NCBI RefSeq assembly: GCF_043729335.1
Contig: NZ_JAYTLQ010000056.1
Span: 1-64,000 of the forward strand
Direction: 5' to 3'
Source of the DNA: Crenothrix sp043729335
GTDB lineage: Bacteria > Pseudomonadota > Gammaproteobacteria > Methylococcales > Methylomonadaceae
Length of the DNA: 64,000 nt
Below the pieces are notes generated by a model. It was not told where the DNA came from. It saw nothing but the letters and a program-made list of their open reading frames with translations, and searched no databases. Shown here one piece after another: positions 34,268 to 43,796 of the stretch. The stretch's first letter is position 1; each line of letters begins with the position of its first letter. The position numbers were made by a program, and so were the translations under genes.

Positions 34268-37200
34268 ATGAACAAAGACTTATTTATCTACGATACTGAG
34301 CGTTTTAAGCGTATTGCCCCAGAAGATATCCTGCAACAAGGGCTGGCTTATGTGTCTGAGCACTCAGTGCTGGCACTAGATAAACAAGACAACATTCTCA
34401 GCGCTCAATTAGAAGACAATAATAGCAGTTCGGGGTATGCAGTAGAGTTAACGCAAACCAAGGACGGAAAATTAGACGTTCGGTGTAATTGCAGCAGTGA
34501 AAATAACGTGTGCAAACATGCCATTGCTGCCCTGCAAAGCTATACCGCTCAAACCGAAAGGCATGACCTACACATTGCCACTATTATTGATGAAACAATA
34601 CAGCACTGCATTAACAAAGGCCAAAATGAAGTCAGGGTTAAATTAATCAGTGGCAACCTGGGCTTTGGTGTCTGGCAAGCCACCTCCGCTGTTCTTAATC
34701 CCAACAACCTGGATGCCTACCAAGTCCACATCCGCTCATTGGATCAACGCGTCAATTACTGCAACTGTCCTGATTTAATCCGCTATCGCCTTGGCACCTG
34801 CCAACATATAGAAGCCGTACTATATTACGCACAAAGCAAACCAGATTACGATGCTTTCAAAAAATCCGGCCCGCCGGTTTCATTTACCTACCTCGCGTGG
34901 GATAACAATAAACCTGTTATTCGCCTGTATCCCATAGCGACTATAAGCGACGATCTCAGCGCCATCTGTAGCGAGTTTTTTGCACCCAAAAAAAATTTTA
35001 CAGGCCAATTGCCCGACGATTTTTTCCGCTTTGCCGAACGCGTTGCCAACAGAGAAGATTTTCATCTCGGAGAAGATGCCCAGCACTACGCACAGCACTG
35101 CGCAAACCTTGCAGCACAAGCTACGCACACAGAGCAAATCAGCCAAAATATTGTCCATAGCAACGGTGTAATGCCTGGGCTTAAAGCACGCTTATTGCCG
35201 TATCAAATACAAGGCGTTGCCTTTTTAGCCTCGCGCGGCAAATCAATACTCGCAGACGACATGGGCTTAGGTAAAACCTTGCAATCCATTGCAGCGGCCT
35301 GTTGGCTAGTGAATCATGGCGACGTTAAAAAAACCTTGGTGGTCTGCCCTGCCCCATTAAAATACCAATGGGCACGGGAAATAAAAAAATTCACCAGCCA
35401 CACGTCGCAAATTATTCAGGGCAACGCCGACCAGCGCACTTTACAATACCAAGCGGAGGCCTTGTTTATCATTGTTACCTATGACGTACTCATACGCGAT
35501 CTAAACCTGATCAGCGAAGTGCTTCAACCTGATCTGCTCATTTTAGATGAAGTTCAACGCATCAAAAACTGGCGTGCCCGCATCATCCCAAAACTGAAAC
35601 CCATACCCTGCTCGCATATTTTCGTATTAAGCAGCTTGGCATTGGAAAAACGTCTGGATGATATTTATAGCTTATTACAGGCGGTAGACGCACAGCTTCT
35701 AGATCCGGCATGGCGTTATTTACCGGATTATCAGATTACCGATGAACAAGGCAATGTCATTGGCTACCGTAACCTGACAGCCTTACATCAGCGTATCGCC
35801 CCCGTTGTATTACGGCGAACGTACAGTGAAGTCAGTACCCAATTGCTGGAAAAAACCGAAGTGCGGCTTGATGTGCCGTTGGACAAAACCCAGCGCGAAT
35901 TACACGATGTCGCCATGTCTGCTGCAAATCAATTAGCAGAGCTTGCAACCCACCGAACCTTAACGCCTGGCGAACAGCAGCGTTTAATGGCAGCATTGCA
36001 ACAAGCCCGTCTAGCCTGTAATGCCGCAGGTTTGATTGACAAGGAAACGCAAGGTTCGCCGAAACTACATGAATTATCTTATTTGCTGGAAAATCTCTGC
36101 CTGCAAAATAACCATAAGGCGGTTATTTTTTCGCAATGGGCATTAATGACAGAAATGGTAGCCGCCTTAACCCAACAGATGGGCTTAATAACGCTGTGTT
36201 TGCACGGCAGCACACCTAATGACCAGCGTAGTGAAATAATCAACAACTTTAAAAAAGATAATGCTGTGCAAGTGCTTATCTGCACAGATGCCGGCGGTAT
36301 CGGCTTAAATCTAAAGTCGGCAACTGTATTGATTAATCTGGATATGCCGTGGAATCCTGCCATTCTGGATCAGCGTATTGCCCGGATACATAAATCCGGT
36401 CAAAACAATCATATCCAAATATTTTCGATGCTAGCGGAAAACTCTTACGAACAACAGGTCGCCAAACTGGTAAAAAGTAAACGCGATTTATTTGATAACA
36501 TTATCAGTCCAGAAACTTCTGACGATATCGTCGGCGTTTCTAAAAAAATGCTGCAAACTATCATTGATTCACTGACCAGTAATCGTGTTAACGCCGACAC
36601 GCGTCAAGATAACCACAAACAACCCCATGAGCAATCCGCTGCATTAAAATCAACCCAAGCCAGTGCAGTGTGGGTAGAAACTGAAGATGATCTGCGCATT
36701 CGCCAACTCCTTGAAAAAATTCAGCAGGCTTTTAAACACCGGACTCAGCAAGTTATAGGCTCTACCCAAGGATTGTTAGCCATTGTCAATCAACTTAATA
36801 GCAATGACGAAGACACTGCACAACACTTATCAAAATGCGGTATTCCGGTTGCGGTTATTGACAGCCCCACCCTAACAGGTTTAAAGCGCTTAGAGGCGTG
36901 TGCCGCGCTGTCGGTAATGCCGTCGTTATATGAAGCTAATAATGAAGCCAACATCAATCCGTTGACCCACTTAGCCCATGCAAAACTGCATTCCGCAACC
37001 ATACTACTGGCGCAAAAGTCTACGGCCGGAGTTTTAGATTTACTGGCCTCAGCTTTGTTATTGCAGGCAGCGGCCATTACAGGACAATTTCAAGCGCCGG
37101 CACCCGATACCGTAACAGTTTGGTTGCATAATGAGATACTACCGCAGCAATTATTAACCCCTGAGCAAGCTGCCACCATAATACGTATAGTATCTTTACA

Positions 37201-37285
37201 GCAAAGCCAGAATGTGCCATTTATTTTGATTGAACAAGCCGCTGCTGATGCCTGTTTGTTTTTTCATGGACCGTGTAAGATTTAA
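34268..37285 (+). CDS. SWIM-domain SNF2-family helicase-like ATPase
   Basis: A 1005-residue protein. Two SWIM zinc fingers come first (C73, C75, C82, H84 and C165, C167, C178, H180), then an SNF2 ATPase: Walker A DMGLGKT at 331-337, Walker B DEVQ at 427-430, and helicase C motifs DAGGIGLNL and RIARIHKSGQ (the usual RAHRIGQ). The C-terminal 250 residues are variable and helical. Such proteins remodel protein-DNA complexes, as RapA does. Motif III reads SSLALEKRLDDIYSLL (454-470), where most SNF2 proteins have TGTPxENRLDELYSLL. Confidence 0.9.
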   Translation: MNKDLFIYDTERFKRIAPEDILQQGLAYVSEHSVLALDKQDNILSAQLEDNNSSSGYAVELTQTKDGKLDVRCNCSSENNVCKHAIAALQSYTAQTERHDLHIATIIDETIQHCINKGQNEVRVKLISGNLGFGVWQATSAVLNPNNLDAYQVHIRSLDQRVNYCNCPDLIRYRLGTCQHIEAVLYYAQSKPDYDAFKKSGPPVSFTYLAWDNNKPVIRLYPIATISDDLSAICSEFFAPKKNFTGQLPDDFFRFAERVANREDFHLGEDAQHYAQHCANLAAQATHTEQISQNIVHSNGVMPGLKARLLPYQIQGVAFLASRGKSILADDMGLGKTLQSIAAACWLVNHGDVKKTLVVCPAPLKYQWAREIKKFTSHTSQIIQGNADQRTLQYQAEALFIIVTYDVLIRDLNLISEVLQPDLLILDEVQRIKNWRARIIPKLKPIPCSHIFVLSSLALEKRLDDIYSLLQAVDAQLLDPAWRYLPDYQITDEQGNVIGYRNLTALHQRIAPVVLRRTYSEVSTQLLEKTEVRLDVPLDKTQRELHDVAMSAANQLAELATHRTLTPGEQQRLMAALQQARLACNAAGLIDKETQGSPKLHELSYLLENLCLQNNHKAVIFSQWALMTEMVAALTQQMGLITLCLHGSTPNDQRSEIINNFKKDNAVQVLICTDAGGIGLNLKSATVLINLDMPWNPAILDQRIARIHKSGQNNHIQIFSMLAENSYEQQVAKLVKSKRDLFDNIISPETSDDIVGVSKKMLQTIIDSLTSNRVNADTRQDNHKQPHEQSAALKSTQASAVWVETEDDLRIRQLLEKIQQAFKHRTQQVIGSTQGLLAIVNQLNSNDEDTAQHLSKCGIPVAVIDSPTLTGLKRLEACAALSVMPSLYEANNEANINPLTHLAHAKLHSATILLAQKSTAGVLDLLASALLLQAAAITGQFQAPAPDTVTVWLHNEILPQQLLTPEQAATIIRIVSLQQSQNVPFILIEQAAADACLFFHGPCKI

Positions 37286-37335
37286 AAATCAGCACGCTGG
37301 ATTAAAATAATGGGCTATCCATATATGGACTCCTC

Positions 37336-37679
37336 TTTTTTGCAAGCTTTTTATTTTCGATTTCTACGATCAGGAAACGCAGTTGCATCCATATATCCGG
37401 CCTGTTGTTGAGGATTTAATACCTCTGGCCCTGATGGATATCCGCGTGTTTTCATCCCTATCACTTAAGCGACCTAGAAGGTCTGTGGGTAGCACGGATT
37501 TCTGAAAACACCGGTCTGACCGATTTGCCATCTCATTAAAAAAGCGCCGCAACTGGAAGTGCCTGTTAAAACTCTTTACGCTTATTATTTAAGTCATTAA
37601 TTATTTTTCATATCAATATGTTATGTGGAATTTTATCTGGATGCCCTATCCGATAAAGCACAGTTATTGCACCAACCCT
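37336..37679 (-). ncRNA. Candidate bridge-RNA region of the IS1111-type element
   Basis: Non-coding part between the transposase stop and the left inverted repeat. By position this is where IS1111-group elements encode their guide RNA. Short hairpin words such as ACCTAGAAGGT are present. Exact ends and guide loops cannot be set by eye. Confidence 0.4.
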
Positions 37680-38708
37680 TTAGGGATCAACTAATGTGGG
37701 TGCTTCGTAATGCACTAACTTTGTCAGCATTGCCCAAGCAACCCTAGCATTCTTATTAGCCACCGCCACTGCTGCAATGTTGGCGTTGCGCCGTTTCACC
37801 AAGTCATTGATCCATCGGCTTTGGGCATCATCCTTCTTGGCGGCGGCTTTGACCACTGACCTAGCCCCATGGATCAACAGGGTTCGCAGGTACACATCTC
37901 CCCGCTTGCTGATACCCAACAATGTGGATTTACCGCCGCTGGAATTTTGTCGTGGAACCAACCCCAACCAGGCGGCCACCTGCCTTGCCGAACTAAAAGC
38001 CTTGCCATCCCCAATTGCGGCCAACAGGGCTGTGGCGATAAGTGGCCCGATGCCAGGGATTTCAGCAAGGATTCGGCTGACTACACTGGCACGGTGTACT
38101 GCTTGAATATTTTCATCGTAAGTCGCCACTTGTTTATCCAATTCAATCAGTTGTTCTTGCAAGTCTGCAAAGATTTGCCGCGCCTTTATTGTCAATCCAT
38201 TTTCGGCATCTTCCAGTATGGAAGGCAACTGTTTGCGAACCTTGGCTATCCCTAATGCGATGATAATGCCGTATTCCATTAATAACCCTCTGATACGGTT
38301 GATTAGTGCGGTGCGTTCCTTAATCAAGCCGCTGCGAATACGGTGTAACAACTGTATGTCTTGCTGCTCTACCGTTTTCACGGGCACAAAGCGCATGTTT
38401 GGACGACCTACGGCTTCACAAATAGCCTCCGCATCATTACTGTCATTTTTGTTGCCTTTGACGTAAGGTTTGACGAACTGGGGGCTGATTATCTTGGCAT
38501 CATGCCCCAGCTTGATCAATTCCCTTGCCCAATAGTGCGAACCGCCACAGGCTTCAAGGCCAATCAGGCAAGGTAATAGGTTGGCGAAAAAAGCCAACAC
38601 GTCATTGCGTTTGACTTGTTTACGTAACACAGTCTTGCCATTGGTATCGACCCCATGAATTTGGAAAACGTTTTTTGCAATGTCTAAACCAATTGTCGTA
38701 ATATTCAT
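37680..38708 (-). CDS. IS110-family transposase (DEDD recombinase)
   Basis: A 342-residue transposase. The N-terminal DEDD nuclease domain shows GLDIAKNVFQIHG (D9) and KNDSNDAEAICEAV. The C-terminal Tnp_20 domain shows IPGIGPLIATALLAAIGD, then RQVAAWLGLVPRQNSSGGK with the region of the catalytic serine. Full length and uninterrupted, so potentially active. Confidence 0.95.
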   Translation of the reverse strand: MNITTIGLDIAKNVFQIHGVDTNGKTVLRKQVKRNDVLAFFANLLPCLIGLEACGGSHYWARELIKLGHDAKIISPQFVKPYVKGNKNDSNDAEAICEAVGRPNMRFVPVKTVEQQDIQLLHRIRSGLIKERTALINRIRGLLMEYGIIIALGIAKVRKQLPSILEDAENGLTIKARQIFADLQEQLIELDKQVATYDENIQAVHRASVVSRILAEIPGIGPLIATALLAAIGDGKAFSSARQVAAWLGLVPRQNSSGGKSTLLGISKRGDVYLRTLLIHGARSVVKAAAKKDDAQSRWINDLVKRRNANIAAVAVANKNARVAWAMLTKLVHYEAPTLVDP

Positions 38709-38806
38709 GTCGGATTCCTCTTCTTCTCATAAGTGGTGGTTTACCCTTTCACTTTGGCACATCACGATGCCGTTGTGAAGGGGAGGAGTCCATACCATTA
38801 CTTAAG

Positions 38807-38999
38807 GTGGGACAAAGTGTAATGTTACTGGCGTAGGTTGGGGTGACGTTTGGAACCCCAACACATAATGCGTAGTTTCGTTGGGGTTCGTTACCTCACC
38901 CCAACCTACAAAACGTATCCCCGCTTAAATGGGTAGCCACATAATGAAAGCACAACTGCTGCGCTTCATCAGCTCAACCTAGCGCTAATTTAACATCAT
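38807..38999. repeat. Hairpin repeat between IS110 and slyX
   Basis: GTAGGTTGGGGTGACG (about 38833) and TACCTCACCCCAACCTAC (about 38891) are inverted copies, with GGAACCCCAAC/GTTGGGGTTC nested inside. This is a large REP-like hairpin. Just left is CTTAAGGTGGGACA, a remnant of the family A terminal repeat. No gene is seen. Confidence 0.65.
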
Positions 39000-39206
39000 C
39001 TAATAATGCGGCGGTGTTTGATCAACGCTCTCGTCAGCATTATTTTGGTTAAAAAGACTTTTAATACGCTCGCTTAATACTCGGCACGTGGCATTTAACC
39101 GATCTATTTGCTCTTGTTGGTCACTCACCGTTTCATTTAAAGATTGCAGTAAATCTTCCTGATAAGCTATCTTTATTTCTAACTCAATCAATCTATCTGT
39201 GTCCAT
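39000..39206 (-). CDS. slyX: SlyX family protein
   Basis: A 68-residue protein that is a single coiled coil (LIELEIKIAYQEDLLQSLNE, QQEQIDRLNATCRVLSERIK) and ends in the family signature PPHY. Matches SlyX in size. Function unknown; in E. coli it lies beside slyD. Here it follows ccmI by six bases on the same strand. Confidence 0.88.
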   Translation of the reverse strand: MDTDRLIELEIKIAYQEDLLQSLNETVSDQQEQIDRLNATCRVLSERIKSLFNQNNADESVDQTPPHY

Positions 39207-39212
39207 AACAAG

Positions 39213-40463
39213 TCACTTTACCTTGTTGTTAATTACTATTTTGTTAAGTTTTTTATCCGCTAACGTCACAGCTTCAACGCTGCCGATTAAATCGCCTGCT
39301 TGTGGCATCGCATTGCCTGATTTGGAAATACGCGCCATCAATTTAACCTCTTTGAAATTCGATAATTTCATCTTTGGCATCATCGCCGTAGTATCATCCA
39401 ATGTTACAGATAACGGCAAATCAGACACCTGCTTACGAACAATAGCGAGCGGCATTTTTGGGCCAGATAGCGCCTGTGCATAAACAAAAACAGTATCAGT
39501 TGGCGCTACCGATTGCTTTAATGTGGCATCCAAACTGACCTGTATTTTAACACTTGCACCAGCACCTGCAACTTGAGTATTATCTGCTGGTTGCGCACTA
39601 TCCCCTTGCGGCAACACTGCATCTTTTGGCATTTGACTGGTTATTTTTGCCAGCAATTCCTGAGTTTCTTTCTGTGCATCTGATCCTTGCGGCAATAAGC
39701 TTTCCAGCTTTTGCCATAACACCATTGCACCCATAAAATCGCCAGCTTGCGCTTTAGCCATACCACCCAACCATAAGCCATTTAAATTTTCCGGCTCAAT
39801 TTCTAAGGCTTTAAAGACTAATTCAGCGGATTTGCCGTCAATTTTTTCGTTGTTGGCAAACGCCAGCGCATCTGCGTACATCAACATGACATCAGGTTTA
39901 TCGCCTAATAAACGATGGGCATTGGCAAACGCATCGACGGCTTTAGGGTATTGCTGCAACACTTTATACGAGCGCCCCAGCATCAGCCAACCTTCCCCAT
40001 CATTAGGATTGGCCTTCATTTTTGCGGCCAAGCCTTCAACCATTTTGTTAATGGCCTCAGAATCGGGTACACCTGAGCCAGCTGGGGTTATTTCTTCAAC
40101 ACGGTCAATGGATTGAGGACTGCCTAAGGTCAAGTACAGCGACCCCGCCAATAAAGGTATACCTAATACCAGTACATACGCCATCCAGCGACCTTGGGTT
40201 TGCGCTGATTTCACAGGGGACGTTATGTCAAGATCATCCCCTAAAGCTTGTTTAAGCTCAGCAAGTTGCTCATCATACAGCGCTTTTGAAAGCCCTCCCG
40301 ACTGCAATTGTTCTTTTAATTCTGACAATCGATGCCGGGCGATCAGGGTGTTACGCGCGTCAAAATCAGCATCTTCAATGGTTTGCGTGCGCCACAAGGG
40401 CGGCAAAATAATCACAAACGCTACAATAAGCAGGACAACAACCAACAGTAAAAAAATATTCAA
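39213..40463 (-). CDS. ccmI: Cytochrome c maturation protein CcmI
   Basis: A 416-residue protein. The N-terminal helices (FLLLVVVLLIVAFVIILPPLW and, near 90, VLVLGIPLLAGSLYLTLG) match CcmI-1. The TPR part (GEGWLMLGRSYKVLQQYPKA) matches CcmI-2, which binds apocytochrome c and delivers it to CcmF/H. A C-terminal periplasmic domain completes it. Start overlaps the ccmH end by four bases. Confidence 0.9.
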   Translation of the reverse strand: MNIFLLLVVVLLIVAFVIILPPLWRTQTIEDADFDARNTLIARHRLSELKEQLQSGGLSKALYDEQLAELKQALGDDLDITSPVKSAQTQGRWMAYVLVLGIPLLAGSLYLTLGSPQSIDRVEEITPAGSGVPDSEAINKMVEGLAAKMKANPNDGEGWLMLGRSYKVLQQYPKAVDAFANAHRLLGDKPDVMLMYADALAFANNEKIDGKSAELVFKALEIEPENLNGLWLGGMAKAQAGDFMGAMVLWQKLESLLPQGSDAQKETQELLAKITSQMPKDAVLPQGDSAQPADNTQVAGAGASVKIQVSLDATLKQSVAPTDTVFVYAQALSGPKMPLAIVRKQVSDLPLSVTLDDTTAMMPKMKLSNFKEVKLMARISKSGNAMPQAGDLIGSVEAVTLADKKLNKIVINNKVK

Positions 40464-40924
40464 AAGTCATCCCCTTCGTCCAACAGTTTGCTGATTTTTT
40501 TCTGCTGTTCATCGTTAATTATTGGCTGCATTGATGCGCTTTTTCGCCGCCGTACCACAAAAAATACCGTTACCATGCCGACCACTAAAAACAAGCCTGG
40601 CGCCAGCCAAAGTAGGCTGGTTTTGCCTTTAAATGGCGGTTTATATAAAACAAAATCACCATAACGTTGCGTCATAAAATCAATAATGTCCTGTTTAGAC
40701 TTACCTTGTTGCAGCATTTCCGCCACTTGCCTGCGCAGATCACCGGCAAGTTCCGCGTTAGAATCCGCTATAGTTTGATTTTGGCATACCAAACAGCGCA
40801 GCTCTGAGTTGATGCTTTCATAGGTTTCCTGTAGCTCTGCCGTGGCCATCTGCCGCGCATCCACTGCGTTTGCTAACGGCGATAACATCAGCAACACCAT
40901 CATCGATAAAGTTTTCAGCATCAT
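40460..40924 (-). CDS. ccmH: Cytochrome c maturation thioredoxin-like protein CcmH
   Basis: A 154-residue protein with signal peptide (ending ANA, 20), the redox motif LRCLVCQNQTIADSNAELA (C44, C47) and a C-terminal membrane anchor. CcmH reduces apocytochrome c or resolves its mixed disulfide with CcmG so that heme can be attached. Overlaps its neighbours by four bases on both sides. Confidence 0.95.
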   Translation of the reverse strand: MMLKTLSMMVLLMLSPLANAVDARQMATAELQETYESINSELRCLVCQNQTIADSNAELAGDLRRQVAEMLQQGKSKQDIIDFMTQRYGDFVLYKPPFKGKTSLLWLAPGLFLVVGMVTVFFVVRRRKSASMQPIINDEQQKKISKLLDEGDDF

Positions 40925-41451
40925 GCCTCCATCTGTAATTTGGCAATTAACGGCAAAAAGACGTTTTGGATATCATTAACGCTCACAGGGCCAGTGTGCT
41001 TATAACGCACAATGCCATGTTTATCAACAACAAAAGTTTCCGGCACACCATACACGCCCCAATCAATACCAATACGGCCATCCTGATCCATAATACTGAC
41101 GTTATACGGATTACCGAGGCTTTGTAGCCAGTTTTTGGCCGCCGCCGGATCATCTTTATAATTTAAACCAACAATCGTTACCGCTTTTTGTTGGGCAAAT
41201 TGGGTAAACACTTCGTGTTCTTGACGGCACGACACACACCAGGATGCCCAGACATTAAACAGCCATACCTGGCCTTTTAAATCAGCCTGGCTTAAGTTTT
41301 GCGAAGGATCATCAAGCTTGGGTGCAGAAAATACGGGTACTGGCTTACCAATCAGCGGGGATGGAATTTCGCTGGGTTTAAGATTTAAGCCTAACGCCAA
41401 AAACACCGCCATCACCGAAAAAATAACTAACGGAATAAGATATTTGAGCAT
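40921..41451 (-). CDS. ccmG: Thiol:disulfide oxidoreductase CcmG (DsbE)
   Basis: A 176-residue membrane-anchored thioredoxin-like protein. One N-terminal helix (LIPLVIFSVMAVFLALGL), then the active site WASWCVSC (C72, C75) and the cis-proline region YGVPETFVVD. It keeps the heme-binding cysteines of apocytochrome c reduced. The start shares one base with the ccmF stop. Confidence 0.95.
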   Translation of the reverse strand: MLKYLIPLVIFSVMAVFLALGLNLKPSEIPSPLIGKPVPVFSAPKLDDPSQNLSQADLKGQVWLFNVWASWCVSCRQEHEVFTQFAQQKAVTIVGLNYKDDPAAAKNWLQSLGNPYNVSIMDQDGRIGIDWGVYGVPETFVVDKHGIVRYKHTGPVSVNDIQNVFLPLIAKLQMEA

Positions 41452-43400
41452 TATGGATTGCCTGCTTTTTTAGGAGTGATGCGATAACGTCTGTCGCACG
41501 CAGCCCACAAACCGCCCATCGCCATAAATATCGCACCTAACCATATCCAGCGTATAAACGATTTGTAATAAATACGCATACTCCATGCGCCTTTGTCATC
41601 TAACGGTTCGCCAATTGCGACAAACAGATCCCTGAACAAACTCGCATCAATCGCAGCTTCGGTCATGGGCATGGTTTGTACGCGGTATACACGCTTTGAA
41701 GGTTTTAAGGTAGCCACCTCTTTGCCATCATAACTCACCGTAACCGTAGCTTGTTGCGCCACATAATTAGGCCCTTCTTTTTGCTTAACGTTGTGAAATT
41801 TAAAAATGTATCCAGACATATCAACCGTCTCATCGGGTGCCATACGGATATCTTTTTCAATGCTATAGGTGCAGGTAAAAGTAATACCGGTAATAAACAC
41901 TGCAATACCTAAATGCGCGACCGTCATACCGTAAAAGCCAGCAGGGATTGTTTTTAAGCGCTCCCAGCTAAAGCCTTTTGGCCCTAATCTATCCAGAAAA
42001 GACAACGCTGTCGTCACCACGACCCACGAGGCTAAGACCATGCCGATAACCGCACCGATAGCATAAAAAGGCATCAATAACGGGACTAACAAACCGAACA
42101 CCACGCAGCCCAATAATAACCAGCGAACACGGGTTGCCAATGCAGCGATATCATCGCGCTTCCAGCGTAACAACATACCTAAACCGACAGCGGCACCTAA
42201 TGGCGCCATTAACGGAATAAACACCGCATTAAAATACGGCGGGCCTACGGAAATTTTACCCATACCCAAGGCATCAATCACTAAGGGATACAATGTACCT
42301 AATAAAATACTGGCAGCGGTAACCACTAAAAATACGTTATTCAATAACACAACGGATTCTCTGGATACCAGCTCGAATCCAGCACTACTTTTCACCTGCG
42401 GTGCTTTGATGGCATACAACATTAACGAGCCACCCACGACAATGGCCAGAAAAATCAAAATAAATAAACCTCTGGCCGGATCGCTGGCGAAGGCGTGTAC
42501 TGAAGTTAATACTCCGGAACGTACCAGGAATGTACCTAGTAAGCTTAAAGAAAACGCAAATATAGCCAGTAGCAAAGTCCAGGTTTTAAACACGCCGCGT
42601 TTTTCGGTCGCTGCCAAAGAATGGATTAATGCAGTACCCACTAACCACGGCATAAACGAGGCATTCTCGACCGGATCCCAAAACCACCAGCCGCCCCAAC
42701 CCAATTCGTAATACGCCCACCAACTGCCTAAAGCAATACCCAGTGTTAAAAACATCCAGGCGATATTTGTCCAAGGCCTAGACCATCGTGCCCATGCCGC
42801 ATCCACACGGCCTTCCAGCAACGCTGCAATCGCAAACGAAAACGCCACCGAAAAGCCCACATAACCCATGTATAACATAGGTGGATGAATGGCTAATCCT
42901 GGATCTTGCAGCAAGGGATTTAAATCGCGGCCTTCTGGCGGCGCAGGAAACAGGCGTTCAAAGGGATTTGAGGTTAGTAATAAAAACAGGATAAAGCCAA
43001 TGGAAATCAAGCCCATTATGCTCAAAACTCTAGCCACGGTAATATCGGGAATACGTTGACTGAAACGCGCCACTAATGCCGTCCAGATGGTGAGTACCAA
43101 CGCCCACAGCAACAAAGAGCCTTCATGAGCGCCCCACACGCCGGACACCAAATACAACGTCGGTAAGGCGGTATTGGAATTGCTGGCAACGTATTTAACG
43201 GAAAAATCGTGGACTAAAAAGCAATAGGTTAAGCAACCGTAAGAAATAGCCATGAATAATAACTGCGCAAACGCCGCAGGCCGTGCCACGGCAATCCAAC
43301 CTGATATTGATCTGGATGCGCCAATGAGCGGTAAAACGCTTAAGATAATGGCCATGCACAAGGCAAGGCTGAGTGAAAAATGCCCTAGTTCTGCAATCAT
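41451..43400 (-). CDS. ccmF: Cytochrome c heme lyase subunit CcmF
   Basis: A 649-residue membrane protein with about 14 helices and the heme-handling WWD motif GWGGWWFWDPVENASFMPWL. Histidines flanking it (GVWGAHEGSLLLW, IHPPMLYMGY) correspond to the conserved heme ligands. CcmF with CcmH and CcmI ligates heme to apocytochrome c. First gene of the ccmF-G-H-I group; the gap upstream is filled by repeats and a foreign-looking gene. Confidence 0.96.
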   Translation of the reverse strand: MIAELGHFSLSLALCMAIILSVLPLIGASRSISGWIAVARPAAFAQLLFMAISYGCLTYCFLVHDFSVKYVASNSNTALPTLYLVSGVWGAHEGSLLLWALVLTIWTALVARFSQRIPDITVARVLSIMGLISIGFILFLLLTSNPFERLFPAPPEGRDLNPLLQDPGLAIHPPMLYMGYVGFSVAFSFAIAALLEGRVDAAWARWSRPWTNIAWMFLTLGIALGSWWAYYELGWGGWWFWDPVENASFMPWLVGTALIHSLAATEKRGVFKTWTLLLAIFAFSLSLLGTFLVRSGVLTSVHAFASDPARGLFILIFLAIVVGGSLMLYAIKAPQVKSSAGFELVSRESVVLLNNVFLVVTAASILLGTLYPLVIDALGMGKISVGPPYFNAVFIPLMAPLGAAVGLGMLLRWKRDDIAALATRVRWLLLGCVVFGLLVPLLMPFYAIGAVIGMVLASWVVVTTALSFLDRLGPKGFSWERLKTIPAGFYGMTVAHLGIAVFITGITFTCTYSIEKDIRMAPDETVDMSGYIFKFHNVKQKEGPNYVAQQATVTVSYDGKEVATLKPSKRVYRVQTMPMTEAAIDASLFRDLFVAIGEPLDDKGAWSMRIYYKSFIRWIWLGAIFMAMGGLWAACDRRYRITPKKAGNP

Positions 43401-43796
43401 TCTTGATGACCTTTAATTTTTTTCATAACCCTATCTCAGTGTTGTTTCTCGCTAGATGTCAACTGACTGGCTTATTAAGCTGCATCAGCTTAGCTTGTGC
43501 TTTCGACAATAAAATCTCTTAAAAACGTACTGGCTTTTAGTATTCATTCACCTCCCCCTTTGAAAAAGGGGGAGGTGGATTTACAGCGTTTTCATATCAG
43601 GTGAATAACATTAATTATTAGTAGTGGAGTACAAACCTAGGTTTGTACTCCCTCCAATATAACTAATCGATGCTGAAAACGCTGTATCTAATAAATCTCC
43701 CTCCACCCCTCTTTTTCAAAGAGGAACTGAATGAGTACGGCTTTTAGTATTTCCACACCGATTAACTCACTCTCCGCATTAAGTTTAAGCACAGGA
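43401..43796. repeat. Nested palindromic repeat region inside the ccm cluster
   Basis: Inverted blocks are nested: GGCTTTTAGTATTCATTCA and CTGAATGAGTACGGC, then CCTCCCCCTTTG and CAAAGAGGAACT, then ACAGCGTTTTCA and TGAAAACGCTGT, with the 26-bp palindrome of 43626-43651 at the centre. The outer blocks are related to family B at 1405-1520. No gene is seen. Confidence 0.7.
43626..43651. repeat. Perfect 26-bp palindrome, copy 1
   Basis: The half-site GGAGTACAAACCT is followed directly by its exact reverse complement (AGGTTTGTACTCC). The same 26 bases occur at 52599-52624. On RNA it would form a loop-less stem; on DNA it could be a symmetric protein site. Confidence 0.9.

Larger units (their letters stand above)
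37326..38792. mobile_element. IS110-family (IS1111 group) insertion sequence
   Basis: A 1467-base element bounded by the inverted repeats TGGACTCCTC (37326-37335) and GAGGAGTCCA (38783-38792), enclosing one transposase on the minus strand. The long non-coding stretch (about 345 bases) lies 3' of the transposase and the short one (75 bases) 5' of it, as in the IS1111 group, where the guide (bridge/seek) RNA is encoded after the gene. The right flank (CTTAAGGTGGGACA) looks like an end of the family A repeat, so the element may have landed in one. Confidence 0.8.
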
